From an uncultured Oscillospiraceae bacterium (GTDB taxonomy: Bacteria > Bacillota > Clostridia > Oscillospirales > Oscillospiraceae): a stretch of 64,000 nucleotides of DNA. The stretch is from assembly GCA_947626315.1 (NCBI GenBank), contig CANQRQ010000005.1, positions 1-64,000 of the forward strand, written 5' to 3'. The position numbers and the translations under genes were made by a program. Shown piece by piece: positions 44,099 to 52,008 of the stretch; position 1 is the first letter of the stretch, and every line of letters begins with the position of its first letter. Below the pieces are notes generated by a model that ran no database searches, was not told the DNA's origin, and saw only the letters and a list, made by a program, of their open reading frames with translations.

Positions 44099-45043
44099 AT
44101 GCGGATCTTCGGCCTTTTTGTGTATCTGGCTGTGCTGGCCCTGTTGGCGGTTTTCCGCATGGCCTATGTGGGCTGGCTCGGGCCCTATCTGCTGACCGTG
44201 GCGGCCGCCGCTCCGGCGCTTCTGCTGCTTCTTTCCCTGCCCTCCATGGGCGCGATGCGCCTGCGGCTGGAGGCGCCCGGCCGCTGCCTCAGCGGCAGCG
44301 AGGCACAGCTGCGCCTGGTCTTTTCCACCGGGCGCTTTCTCCCGCTGAGCCGGGTCCTGGTCAAGCTTGAGATCGAAAACCGCTACACCGGCGAAATTTT
44401 CCGGCAGGAATACCGTTTTCGGAGCGTCCTGTCCTGTGACAGCTATCTCCCTCTCCCCACCAAGGACTGCGGCCTGCTGCTCTGCCGGATCGAGAGCTAC
44501 GCCTGCTATGACCTTCTGGGCCTCTTCTATCGGAAGCGGCAGGGCCCGGCCCCGGTCAAGTGCGCGGTGCTCCCGCCGCCGCAGCAGCCGGCGGCCCCGC
44601 CGAATCTGGACGCCGCCCTGGACGCCGCCTTGCGCTACAAGCCCAAATACGGCGGCGGCTATTCGGAGGAGCACGATCTCCGGGCCTATCAGCCGGGGGA
44701 CACGGTCAACAGCATCCACTGGAAGCTCAGCTCCAAAACAGACAGCGTGATCGTGCGCGAGCCCCTGGTCGCGGAGAACAACGAGGTCTACCTGGTGCTG
44801 GCCAGGGCCGGCGTGGGGGACAGCGGCCTCAAGACCCTCCGCTGGCTGTCCGAGGAGCTGTGCCGGCGGGAGATCGCCCACATTCTGGTGAGCGCCCGGC
44901 AGGTCCCCATCGGGAACGAGGAGGAGCTGCAGGAGGCTTTGACCGGTCTTCTCTCCGCCCCCATGGCGCCCCCGGTCCCCTTTGACGCGTCCCTGGCCCG
45001 CTGCGTCTTTGTCGTCTCCGGCGAGGAGGTGACGCTGCGTTGA
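44099..45043 (+). CDS. DUF58-domain membrane protein
   Basis: A 314-residue protein with two N-terminal helices and a DUF58 domain whose signature YSEEHDLRAYQPGDTVNSIH, then WKLSS lies near residues 185-210. DUF58 proteins are VWA-like partners of MoxR. It starts two bases after moxR and overlaps the transglutaminase gene by four bases, so the three are translationally linked. Confidence 0.92.
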   Translation: MRIFGLFVYLAVLALLAVFRMAYVGWLGPYLLTVAAAAPALLLLLSLPSMGAMRLRLEAPGRCLSGSEAQLRLVFSTGRFLPLSRVLVKLEIENRYTGEIFRQEYRFRSVLSCDSYLPLPTKDCGLLLCRIESYACYDLLGLFYRKRQGPAPVKCAVLPPPQQPAAPPNLDAALDAALRYKPKYGGGYSEEHDLRAYQPGDTVNSIHWKLSSKTDSVIVREPLVAENNEVYLVLARAGVGDSGLKTLRWLSEELCRREIAHILVSARQVPIGNEEELQEALTGLLSAPMAPPVPFDASLARCVFVVSGEEVTLR

Positions 45044-47232
45044 AACGGACGCTGAACCATCTCTCCACGCTGCTGCTTTTGCTGCTGTATATTCCTCCCC
45101 TGATCCGGTTGATGGCCGTCTCCTTCTCCTTAACGCTGGATGGCTATGCCTGGCTCTGGCTGCTGGCTGTCTGCCTGAGCGTCTGGATCACTGCCGATTT
45201 CCGGCACGGCATTTTTCTGGGCCTCCCCCTCTCCGGTCTGCTGCTTCTGGCCGCCTACCGCTTTTATGACGGGGAGCTGGTCGTCCAGCTGTCCGATCTC
45301 TTTGACAAGATCAGCGGCGCTTATTACGAGCGCTTTTACGCCCCCGGCAGCCGCTTCGTCTTCGTAAACTACAGCGAGAGCCACGGCCTGATCCTGCTGT
45401 TTCTGGCCTTTCTGCTGGCCTCCTATCTCTCCACGGGGCTCACCTCCCGCAACGGGCGGCTGTTCTTCTCCCTGACGGGCACGGTCCCGCCCTTTCTCTT
45501 CGCCGTTGTGGTCACCGGCCAGCCTGACCCCGCCGCCGTGTTCTGCGTCAGCCTGTTCTGGATTTTGCTGCTGGTGGGCGGGGACCGCTATGAGCGGGAC
45601 GGAAACCGGGGCCGCTCCGTTTTGACCGCCGCGCTGCCCGCGGCGCTGATGCTGGGCGCCATTTTGCTGATCTCTCCCCCCTCCCGCTACGAGTACACCC
45701 GGGAGGACCTGAGCCTCAGCCGCCGCTTTGACAGCTTCAGCCAGCTGGTGCGCCGCTGGATGGGCCTGGAGCAGGGCCCTCTGCTCACCGCCTCCCCGGA
45801 GGAGATGCAGGAGGGGGATCCGAACGCGCCGGCGGGCGGCGGCTTCGGCCCCAATGAGGAGGGCACGCTGGAGCTGGCGGGCAGCTACGATTTCACCGGC
45901 ATGAACGACGTGATGCTCCATTTTCAGACGGACGCCGGCGGCTACCTCTATCTCCGGGGCCGGTCCTACGGGGACTATCTGGGCAGCGGCTGGGCGGAGG
46001 CCCCGGAATGGACGGGCCCCTCCTCCCTGTCCTACGCCGCCCAGGCGGTGCGAAACGCCGGCGGCCTGGGCCACGGGATCGACGTCCGCCTGGAGATCCT
46101 CACGGGCATCAAATATCTCCCCTATTACAACACAGAGGCCAGCAGCCTTGACGACCGGGTGCTCATGGCGGGAGGCAGCTCCTACAGCGCCGCTTTCACG
46201 GAGCTGGGCGAGGGGGAACCGGCCCTGCCGGAGACCCTGCAGGCGGAGGAGCTGGCCTACCGGGCCTTTGCCCATGAGCAGTATACCTGCCTGCCCGAGG
46301 CCACCCGCGCCGCGCTGCTGGACCTGGCGGCGGAGGCGGGCCTGGACCCGGCTTCGCCGAACCTGGTGGAGGAGGTGGCCTCCTACGTCCAGCACGCCGG
46401 GACCTACGACCTGGGCACGGAGGCCTACCCCTCCGACGATTACGCCGTCTATTTCCTCACCCAGGCCCGCCGGGGCTACTGCATCCACTTCGCCACGGCG
46501 GCCGCCGCCCTGTACCGGGCGCTGGGCCTTCCGGCCCGGGTGACGGAGGGCTTTCTCGCCATCTCCCGCAGCGGAGCGAACACCGATGTGCTCCGCTCCG
46601 ACGCCCATGCCTGGGTGGAGGTCTATGTGGACGGCACAGGCTGGCTCCCGGTGGAGGTCACCGGCCGCAGCGGCCTGATGCGGGAAGAAACGACCGCGCC
46701 TCCCACCCAGAGCCCGGAGCCCACGCCGGAGCCCGAGCCCGGCAGCCCCGCCCCGGAGGCGGAGGCCACGGCCTCTCCCTCTCCCGCCGGGCCTCCGGAA
46801 GACGGCCCCTCCGGCCCCGCGGTGGGGATCATCAGCCCCGGCGCCGTTGAGGAGGCCCCTCCCGCCGCTGCCGCCTTCCATATCCCCTGGCAGGTCCCGG
46901 CGGCGGCCGCCGTAGTGCTGCTGCCGGCCGCGCTGCTCCCTCTGCGGCGGGCCCTGGTCCTCAGCCTGAACCGGAGGCGCCTCCGGCAGAAGGACCGGCG
47001 CAAGGCGGTTGTCGCCGTCTGGCGGCAGGCGGTGAAAACGGCGGCCTTCGGCGTCCCGGTGCCCGACGAGATCACCCGCTGTGCCGAGAAGGCCTCCTTC
47101 AGCCTCCACGAGATCAGCCGGGAGGAGCTGGCACAGTGCCGCGAGCTGCTGAACGAGCAGACCCGGACCTGCTACGCCGGCCTAAGCAAGTGGAAAAAAT
47201 TCGTCTTCCGTTATCTGAAATGTATTATGTAA
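45040..47232 (+). CDS. Transglutaminase-like membrane protein (TgpA type)
   Basis: The TTG start at 45040 overlaps the DUF58 stop. The 730-residue product has about five N-terminal membrane helices (to about 215), an extracellular part with a transglutaminase-like domain, a Pro/Glu/Ala-rich linker, one more helix near 615-640 and a cytoplasmic tail. The Cys-His-Asp triad is visible as RRGYCIHFATAAAALYRALG, DAHAWVEVYVDG and the following TGWLPVEVT. MoxR-DUF58-TgpA operons are widespread; their substrate is unknown. Confidence 0.92.
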   Translation: MKRTLNHLSTLLLLLLYIPPLIRLMAVSFSLTLDGYAWLWLLAVCLSVWITADFRHGIFLGLPLSGLLLLAAYRFYDGELVVQLSDLFDKISGAYYERFYAPGSRFVFVNYSESHGLILLFLAFLLASYLSTGLTSRNGRLFFSLTGTVPPFLFAVVVTGQPDPAAVFCVSLFWILLLVGGDRYERDGNRGRSVLTAALPAALMLGAILLISPPSRYEYTREDLSLSRRFDSFSQLVRRWMGLEQGPLLTASPEEMQEGDPNAPAGGGFGPNEEGTLELAGSYDFTGMNDVMLHFQTDAGGYLYLRGRSYGDYLGSGWAEAPEWTGPSSLSYAAQAVRNAGGLGHGIDVRLEILTGIKYLPYYNTEASSLDDRVLMAGGSSYSAAFTELGEGEPALPETLQAEELAYRAFAHEQYTCLPEATRAALLDLAAEAGLDPASPNLVEEVASYVQHAGTYDLGTEAYPSDDYAVYFLTQARRGYCIHFATAAAALYRALGLPARVTEGFLAISRSGANTDVLRSDAHAWVEVYVDGTGWLPVEVTGRSGLMREETTAPPTQSPEPTPEPEPGSPAPEAEATASPSPAGPPEDGPSGPAVGIISPGAVEEAPPAAAAFHIPWQVPAAAAVVLLPAALLPLRRALVLSLNRRRLRQKDRRKAVVAVWRQAVKTAAFGVPVPDEITRCAEKASFSLHEISREELAQCRELLNEQTRTCYAGLSKWKKFVFRYLKCIM

Positions 47233-47273
47233 ACCTAAAAACGCCGCAGTTTGACTGCGGCGTTTTTAGGTTT
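47231..47273. terminator. Bidirectional terminator
   Basis: A 20-bp perfect stem AAACCTAAAAACGCCGCAGT and its complement with a three-base loop. It ends both the transglutaminase operon and the convergent SLH gene. Confidence 0.9.
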
Positions 47274-47283
47274 GATCTTTCGT

Positions 47284-48195
47284 TTATCTGTTTTCCTGGA
47301 GCTCCAGGGCGGCGGAGAGCATCTGGGCCGCCTCGCTGCGGGTGAGCAGACGCTCCATCCCGGCGGTGTCCTTCAGGATGCCATGAGCGCTCAGGTTGGC
47401 GCAGGTCTGGGCCAGGGCGGCGTCCAGCTCTTTATCCAGCTGGATATACGAGACGCTGGTGACGTGCAGGGCGCTGTCCAGCATGGAGGCGGCCTCGGAT
47501 CTGCTGATGGGGGCGGAGGCGTCAAAGACGCTGCCCGCCTCGGTCACATGGCCGTAGTCCACGCCGCACATGGCCGCGGTGGTCACATAGCTCTTCATCC
47601 AGCCGGGGATCTCCCCGTCGTCGGCGTAGCCGGTGGACAGGACGCCGGTAAACAGGGGCTCGCCGGACAGGAGCATGCACATGCTGAGAAATTCGCCCCG
47701 GCTCACGGGCTTGTCCGGGTAGAAGCAGTAGACCCCGCCGATCTGCTCCCCGGTGAAGAGCCCCGCCTCGCTGAGGGCCACGGCGGCGTATTCGTCGGCC
47801 CGTCCGGCCATATCGCCGTAGAAGACATCCTTCTTCTGCTTTTCGATCCGGATGATCACCGTGGCCTCCTGGGAGGTATTCCCCTCCGTGTCCACGGCCT
47901 TATAGCCGAAATAGTCTCTCCCCTTCTTTCCCTCCGCAGGCGTGTAAACAAAGCTGCCGTCCTGCTTGACCTCCAGGCTGCCCTTGACGGGCTCCGTGGT
48001 GATCTCAAAGCTGACCGGGTCCCCCTCCGGGTCAAAGGCGGAGAGGCTGCCCCCAACGGAGACGTTCCGGTAGGTCTTCAGCTCCAGGTTCTCCGCCACC
48101 GGGGCGCCGCTCTCCGCGAAGGCGGGGCCGGCCAGGCCCGCCAGGCTCGCGAACACCAGGGCCAGGGCCATCAAGGAAATCAGTATACGCTTCAT
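47284..48195 (-). CDS. Secreted SLH-domain protein with Ig/cadherin-like domain
   Basis: A 303-residue surface protein: signal peptide (ending GPAFA), a beta-sandwich at about 35-120 of the tandem-repeat adhesin type (FDPEGDPVSFEITTEPVKGS, DYFGYKAVDTEGNTS), then S-layer-homology-like repeats (YPDKPVSRGEFLSMCMLLSG, SAPISRSEAASMLDSALHV, LTRSEAAQMLSAALEL). SLH repeats bind pyruvylated wall polymers. It is transcribed alone, divergent from the PAP2 gene. Confidence 0.85.
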   Translation of the reverse strand: MKRILISLMALALVFASLAGLAGPAFAESGAPVAENLELKTYRNVSVGGSLSAFDPEGDPVSFEITTEPVKGSLEVKQDGSFVYTPAEGKKGRDYFGYKAVDTEGNTSQEATVIIRIEKQKKDVFYGDMAGRADEYAAVALSEAGLFTGEQIGGVYCFYPDKPVSRGEFLSMCMLLSGEPLFTGVLSTGYADDGEIPGWMKSYVTTAAMCGVDYGHVTEAGSVFDASAPISRSEAASMLDSALHVTSVSYIQLDKELDAALAQTCANLSAHGILKDTAGMERLLTRSEAAQMLSAALELQENR

Positions 48196-48329
48196 TGTCG
48201 TACCTCCATCATCAAAGGATATTGGTATTTTGCGCCTGTTTCAGGCAATTATGCAAATTAAGGTAGACTTTGTGCCCCGGCATATGCTAAAATAGAAGGC
48301 GACAAGACTTTGTACAAGAGGTAAAGCCT

Positions 48330-48986
48330 ATGAACACTTTGACCGCCGCCGCCCAATGGCTGAACACGAGCTTTGCCGGCTTTGATCAGGGGATCACCCT
48401 GGCCGTCCACAAGCTGTACGAGCTGGGAGGAGGCTTCCTCACCCCCTTGATGGAGTTGATCTCCCTGATGGGCAAGGGCGGCATCTTTTTGATCCTGCTC
48501 TCCCTGCTGCTGATGCTCTCCGTCAGGACCCGCCGCTTTGGCACCGCCATGCTGATCGGCCTGGCCCTGGGCGCGCTCTGCACCAACCTTTTCATCAAGG
48601 TGGCCGTGGCCCGGCCCCGGCCCTATGCGGACGTAAACGGCTTTTTCTACCCCCTGTGGCAGATGATGGGGCAGCACACGGAGAGCGACATGAGCTTCCC
48701 CTCCGGGCACACCACCGCCGCCTTCGCCTCCATGGTGCCTCTGTTCCTCCTGGGCCGCAAACGGGTCAGCTGGCTGGCCCTGGTCTTCGCCTTTCTGATG
48801 GGCGTGTCCCGCATCTACCTGGTGGTCCACTACCCCTCTGACGTGCTGGGCGGCCTGCTCGTGGGCACGGTGGCCGGTATTCTCGCGGTGCTGATCGTCC
48901 GCTTTATCCCCGAGGGCTATTTCAAGGCCCCGCTGGGCAGGAAAAAGCCGGGAGGAAAACACGCATGTTCGGATTCGGAAAGCTGA
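48330..48986 (+). CDS. PAP2-family membrane phosphatase
   Basis: A 218-residue membrane protein with five to six helices and the three PAP2 motifs: KVAVARPRPY near residue 90, FPSGHTTAAF near 126 and SRIYLVVHYPSDVLGG near 160. The family dephosphorylates lipid phosphates such as undecaprenyl pyrophosphate (BcrC type) or phosphatidic acid. Which one applies is not clear. A UppP gene is also in this window. It overlaps the next gene by 22 bases. Confidence 0.92.
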   Translation: MNTLTAAAQWLNTSFAGFDQGITLAVHKLYELGGGFLTPLMELISLMGKGGIFLILLSLLLMLSVRTRRFGTAMLIGLALGALCTNLFIKVAVARPRPYADVNGFFYPLWQMMGQHTESDMSFPSGHTTAAFASMVPLFLLGRKRVSWLALVFAFLMGVSRIYLVVHYPSDVLGGLLVGTVAGILAVLIVRFIPEGYFKAPLGRKKPGGKHACSDSES

Positions 48987-49363
48987 AATTCAAGGGCCCG
49001 GACAAAACGGTAGTCCGGGATGAGGCCCACATTGCCGACTATCAGGCCAGCCGGGAGATCGGCAAGCGGCTCCGCTTCGGGGAGCTCTGCCTGTATTACC
49101 GGGACCTGGGCGTGAAATACTACGTGCCCTACGAATATATCGACCGGGCCTTTGTCCGCATCAGCGAGTGCCACCCGGACGACAGCCCCGCCTATTACTA
49201 TTACCGGCTGATCCTGGTCCACGGGGAGAAGGAATTCGCCAACCTGATCCTCAACGAGGAGGCGGACGCGGACCTGGCGCTGGAGCGGCTCAAGGAGATC
49301 CGCCCGGAGATTCAATTCGGCTACGTCCCCCCTGCTGACGGAAAGCGCCGTCATTTTATGTAA
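48965..49363 (+). CDS. Hypothetical protein, 132 aa
   Basis: Not recognised. A soluble protein with many Tyr and charged residues and no signal peptide or membrane segment. The start ATG 48965 overlaps the PAP2 gene by 22 bases and follows a GGAGG (GGGAGGAAAACACGC), so coupled translation is likely. A run FGELCLYYRDLGVKYYVPYE, then YIDRAF suggests a small beta-rich domain, perhaps PH-like. A terminator follows at 49386. Confidence 0.75.
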   Translation: MFGFGKLKFKGPDKTVVRDEAHIADYQASREIGKRLRFGELCLYYRDLGVKYYVPYEYIDRAFVRISECHPDDSPAYYYYRLILVHGEKEFANLILNEEADADLALERLKEIRPEIQFGYVPPADGKRRHFM

Positions 49364-49385
49364 ACCTAACAGAAGCAAGCATTAA

Positions 49386-49416
49386 GCCCGTCTGCCAAAA
49401 TAGCAGACGGGCATTT
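49386..49416 (+). terminator. Terminator after the PAP2 operon
   Basis: Stem GCCCGTCTGC / GCAGACGGGC with a seven-base loop, then ATTTTAT. Confidence 0.8.
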
Positions 49417-49436
49417 TATCGTTTTGTTTGATTGTC

Positions 49437-51854
49437 TCAGCTCTGTTCGCTGATATACAGGCCGGCCTTGCTCTGGATGAGCCTGGCTGTCTCCTCCGCT
49501 GTCTTCCGGCCCTCAAAGTAGGCCTGGACCTCCTGCTCTATCAGCTCCAGCAGCGTGGCATTGATCTGCACGGTCTGCGCCTCCTGGGAGACCAGCCGCC
49601 GCAGCGTCTCCACCTGACTCTGGCTGAGGGCGTAAAAGCTCACGGTGAGGCCGTCCCCGGTGGCCATGCCGCCCCGGCTTTTTTCAATGGGCTCCCCGTT
49701 TTCGTCCAGCAGGACTTCTCCCGCCTCGTCCGTCTCATATTCCGGCGTGGCCGCCGCTTTCAGCTCCTTTTCAAAAGCCTGGCGGTTGCTGGGCAGGCCG
49801 TAGGCTTGGCCGGTCTGGTAGTCCTCGGTGAGGAAGCGCCGCAGAAAGTCCCAGCCCGCCTCCTTGTCCGCGCAGCGGCTGCTCATGGCCAGGCCGGAAT
49901 CCAGGAAGATCGCGCTGCCGCAGCTGCCGTCCGCGGTGGGAAAGCCGATATAGCTCACGCTGCCCTCGCCGCCGAACAGGGCCTCGTTGGCCTGGAGGTC
50001 TGTAAAATCATAGACCGACGCGATGCTCAGCAGCTGCTCGCCCCGGGCCAGGCGGACCTGCTCGGAATCGTTGGCCGGGTCATAGTCTCCGCTGGGCTCC
50101 AAGGCAAAGCGGTTGGCAAATTCCAGGAGCTGGATAAAGGCCGGGCTTTCAAAGGAGCAGCGGGCGTTCTCCCAGTCCACAAAGCTCCCCAGGTTCATGT
50201 AGAGGCTCACAGTCAGAACATCGTCCTTGGTGACGTCCCGGTGAAAGATGTCGCAGCCCTCGGGCATGCTGTCCAGCGCCTCATAGAGCTCCTCGTAGTT
50301 CCAGCCGAAGCGGTCCCCCACCACGGACTTGGCCCCGATGGCCGTGGCGATGGAGAAGGCGGGGCTGACCTGGTAGAGGCCGCCGCCCTCCTCCATGGCG
50401 CGGAGCACATTCTCAAAGAAGTCCTCCCGGCTCAGCTCCGGATCCCCGTCCAGCCAGGGGTACAGATCCTCCAGCAGCCCCTTGGCGGCCAGCTGGTTGT
50501 AGGGCAGCTCGTCCAGGAGCAGCAGATCCGGCATATTCCCCGCCAGCACCTCTGTGAGCAGCTTGGCCTGCCCGGCGGAATAGTCCAGGACCTCGCCCCC
50601 GGCATAGGCATAGTCCTTCACGTCGATGCGGCAGCGCTCACTGTGCCGGTTAAAGTCGATCACTTCCCTTTCCAGGTCGCTGGACCCGTAGAGGACCGCC
50701 AAGGTCAGGTGCGTCTTCTCCGGCAGCTGAGAGGCGGGGACCTTGCTGAGGGTGAAGAGCTCCGTCTCCACCTTGGCGTTCTCGCCGCCCGGACCCCACT
50801 CGTTCACCAGGCCCCGGACCGTTCCATCCGGGGCGATATCCACCCGGCCCAGGCCGCTGCTGTCCACGTCGCAGGCGATCCAGTCCAGAACCGTCTCCGC
50901 CTCGGCCCGCTCCAGGCTGTAACCGCACAGCCTGGTCCCGGCGTTGTAGAAGAAGTCATAGGCTCCGCTGCCGGGGAGGATCTCAAAGGCCTCATTGGGC
51001 ACCGGGAAGCTCTCCGTGAACTGGCCGCTCTCCCCGTCGATTACCTGCAGGTCCTGCCCGCCGCCGCCTGACCAGGCGATCACGGCGGTCCGGCCGTCCC
51101 GCAGGCGGCTGACCCGGTCCACATAGCCGCCGCACTTGAGCCGCCAGGCCAGGGTCCCGTCCTTCGTCAGGGCCAGCAGCCCGTATTCCCGGTTCTCCTG
51201 GCTCATATAGCTGACGACAAGCTGCCCCTTCTCATTCAGCACCGCGTTCTCATTCTGCAGAAAGAGCCCCTCCAGGCCCTCCGCCGGGGCGGAGTTGAGC
51301 CGGACGCCGTCCCTGTCCAGGATGCTGACGGTATAGCTGTATTGGGCAGTCACGTGGTCCCAGTACCCGCTCTCTCCCCGCTTGAGCCCCTCCGGCCCGT
51401 CGTACCAGCTGGTATAGAGGCTCTCCAGGGCCAGGAGGCTGCCGTCCTCTTGCCGGAACAGGCAGCCGAGGGAGCTCTCGCCCGTAAAATCCCGGACCCC
51501 CTCCGGCGCCTCCGCCTGGGCGGCGGGGCTGTAGCTGCTGAGCAGCTTCAGGTTCCCGGCGTTGTCGATAAAGTAGAGCCGGTCCCCATAAGCGCTTTCC
51601 TGCCCGGCGTCTGCGCCCGCCTCCAGCTTCTCGCGGGCGCGGGCATAGACGCCCTCCTCCGTATACAGCAGGGGGCTCAGGACGCTCTCCGCATCCTCCC
51701 GGACGGCGGCGAAGGCCGGACTGTAGACCTCCTCCTGGGGCGCGGCGCTCTGGGCCGCAGCCGGCGCGGCCTCCTGCTTCCGTCCGCAGGCGGCCAGGCC
51801 CGGCAGCAGGGCCAGGGCCAGCAGCGCCGCCATAATTTTTTTCACTTTCAACAT
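49437..51854 (-). CDS. Large solute-binding lipoprotein with propeller-like N-terminal half (paralogue 1)
   Basis: The start ATG 51854 gives 805 residues and a lipoprotein signal (LPGLAAC). Residues about 60-400 consist of short repeats of the beta-propeller type (GQLVVSYMSQENREYGLLAL, DGRTAVIAWSGGGG, PDGTVRGLVNEW). The rest (about 410-790) is a family 1 extracellular solute-binding fold (VIDFNRHSERCRIDVKDYAY, EVLAGNMPDLLLLDELPYNQ, CADKEAGWDFLRRF). Usual binding proteins are 400-450 residues. No ABC permease is nearby, and two paralogues are in this window. The ligand is unknown; a sensory role is possible. Confidence 0.85.
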   Translation of the reverse strand: MLKVKKIMAALLALALLPGLAACGRKQEAAPAAAQSAAPQEEVYSPAFAAVREDAESVLSPLLYTEEGVYARAREKLEAGADAGQESAYGDRLYFIDNAGNLKLLSSYSPAAQAEAPEGVRDFTGESSLGCLFRQEDGSLLALESLYTSWYDGPEGLKRGESGYWDHVTAQYSYTVSILDRDGVRLNSAPAEGLEGLFLQNENAVLNEKGQLVVSYMSQENREYGLLALTKDGTLAWRLKCGGYVDRVSRLRDGRTAVIAWSGGGGQDLQVIDGESGQFTESFPVPNEAFEILPGSGAYDFFYNAGTRLCGYSLERAEAETVLDWIACDVDSSGLGRVDIAPDGTVRGLVNEWGPGGENAKVETELFTLSKVPASQLPEKTHLTLAVLYGSSDLEREVIDFNRHSERCRIDVKDYAYAGGEVLDYSAGQAKLLTEVLAGNMPDLLLLDELPYNQLAAKGLLEDLYPWLDGDPELSREDFFENVLRAMEEGGGLYQVSPAFSIATAIGAKSVVGDRFGWNYEELYEALDSMPEGCDIFHRDVTKDDVLTVSLYMNLGSFVDWENARCSFESPAFIQLLEFANRFALEPSGDYDPANDSEQVRLARGEQLLSIASVYDFTDLQANEALFGGEGSVSYIGFPTADGSCGSAIFLDSGLAMSSRCADKEAGWDFLRRFLTEDYQTGQAYGLPSNRQAFEKELKAAATPEYETDEAGEVLLDENGEPIEKSRGGMATGDGLTVSFYALSQSQVETLRRLVSQEAQTVQINATLLELIEQEVQAYFEGRKTAEETARLIQSKAGLYISEQS

Positions 51855-51963
51855 GGTGTTTGTCCTCCTTTTTTGCACAGCCATCTTACTACGAGGAGGA
51901 CAAGCAGCCAAGTATCCGCCGCCTTAAGGCTTCTTTAAGATTTATTTAAGGTTCCAAGAGGAC

Positions 51964-51993
51964 AAAAAACAGCGCCGGGACTGCCCGGCGCTG
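51964..51993 (-). terminator. Terminator of solute-binding paralogue 2
   Basis: Stem CAGCGCCGGG / CCCGGCGCTG with a four-base loop; six T follow on the minus strand. Confidence 0.85.
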
Positions 51994-52008
51994 CCTTATT
52001 GTATTCTT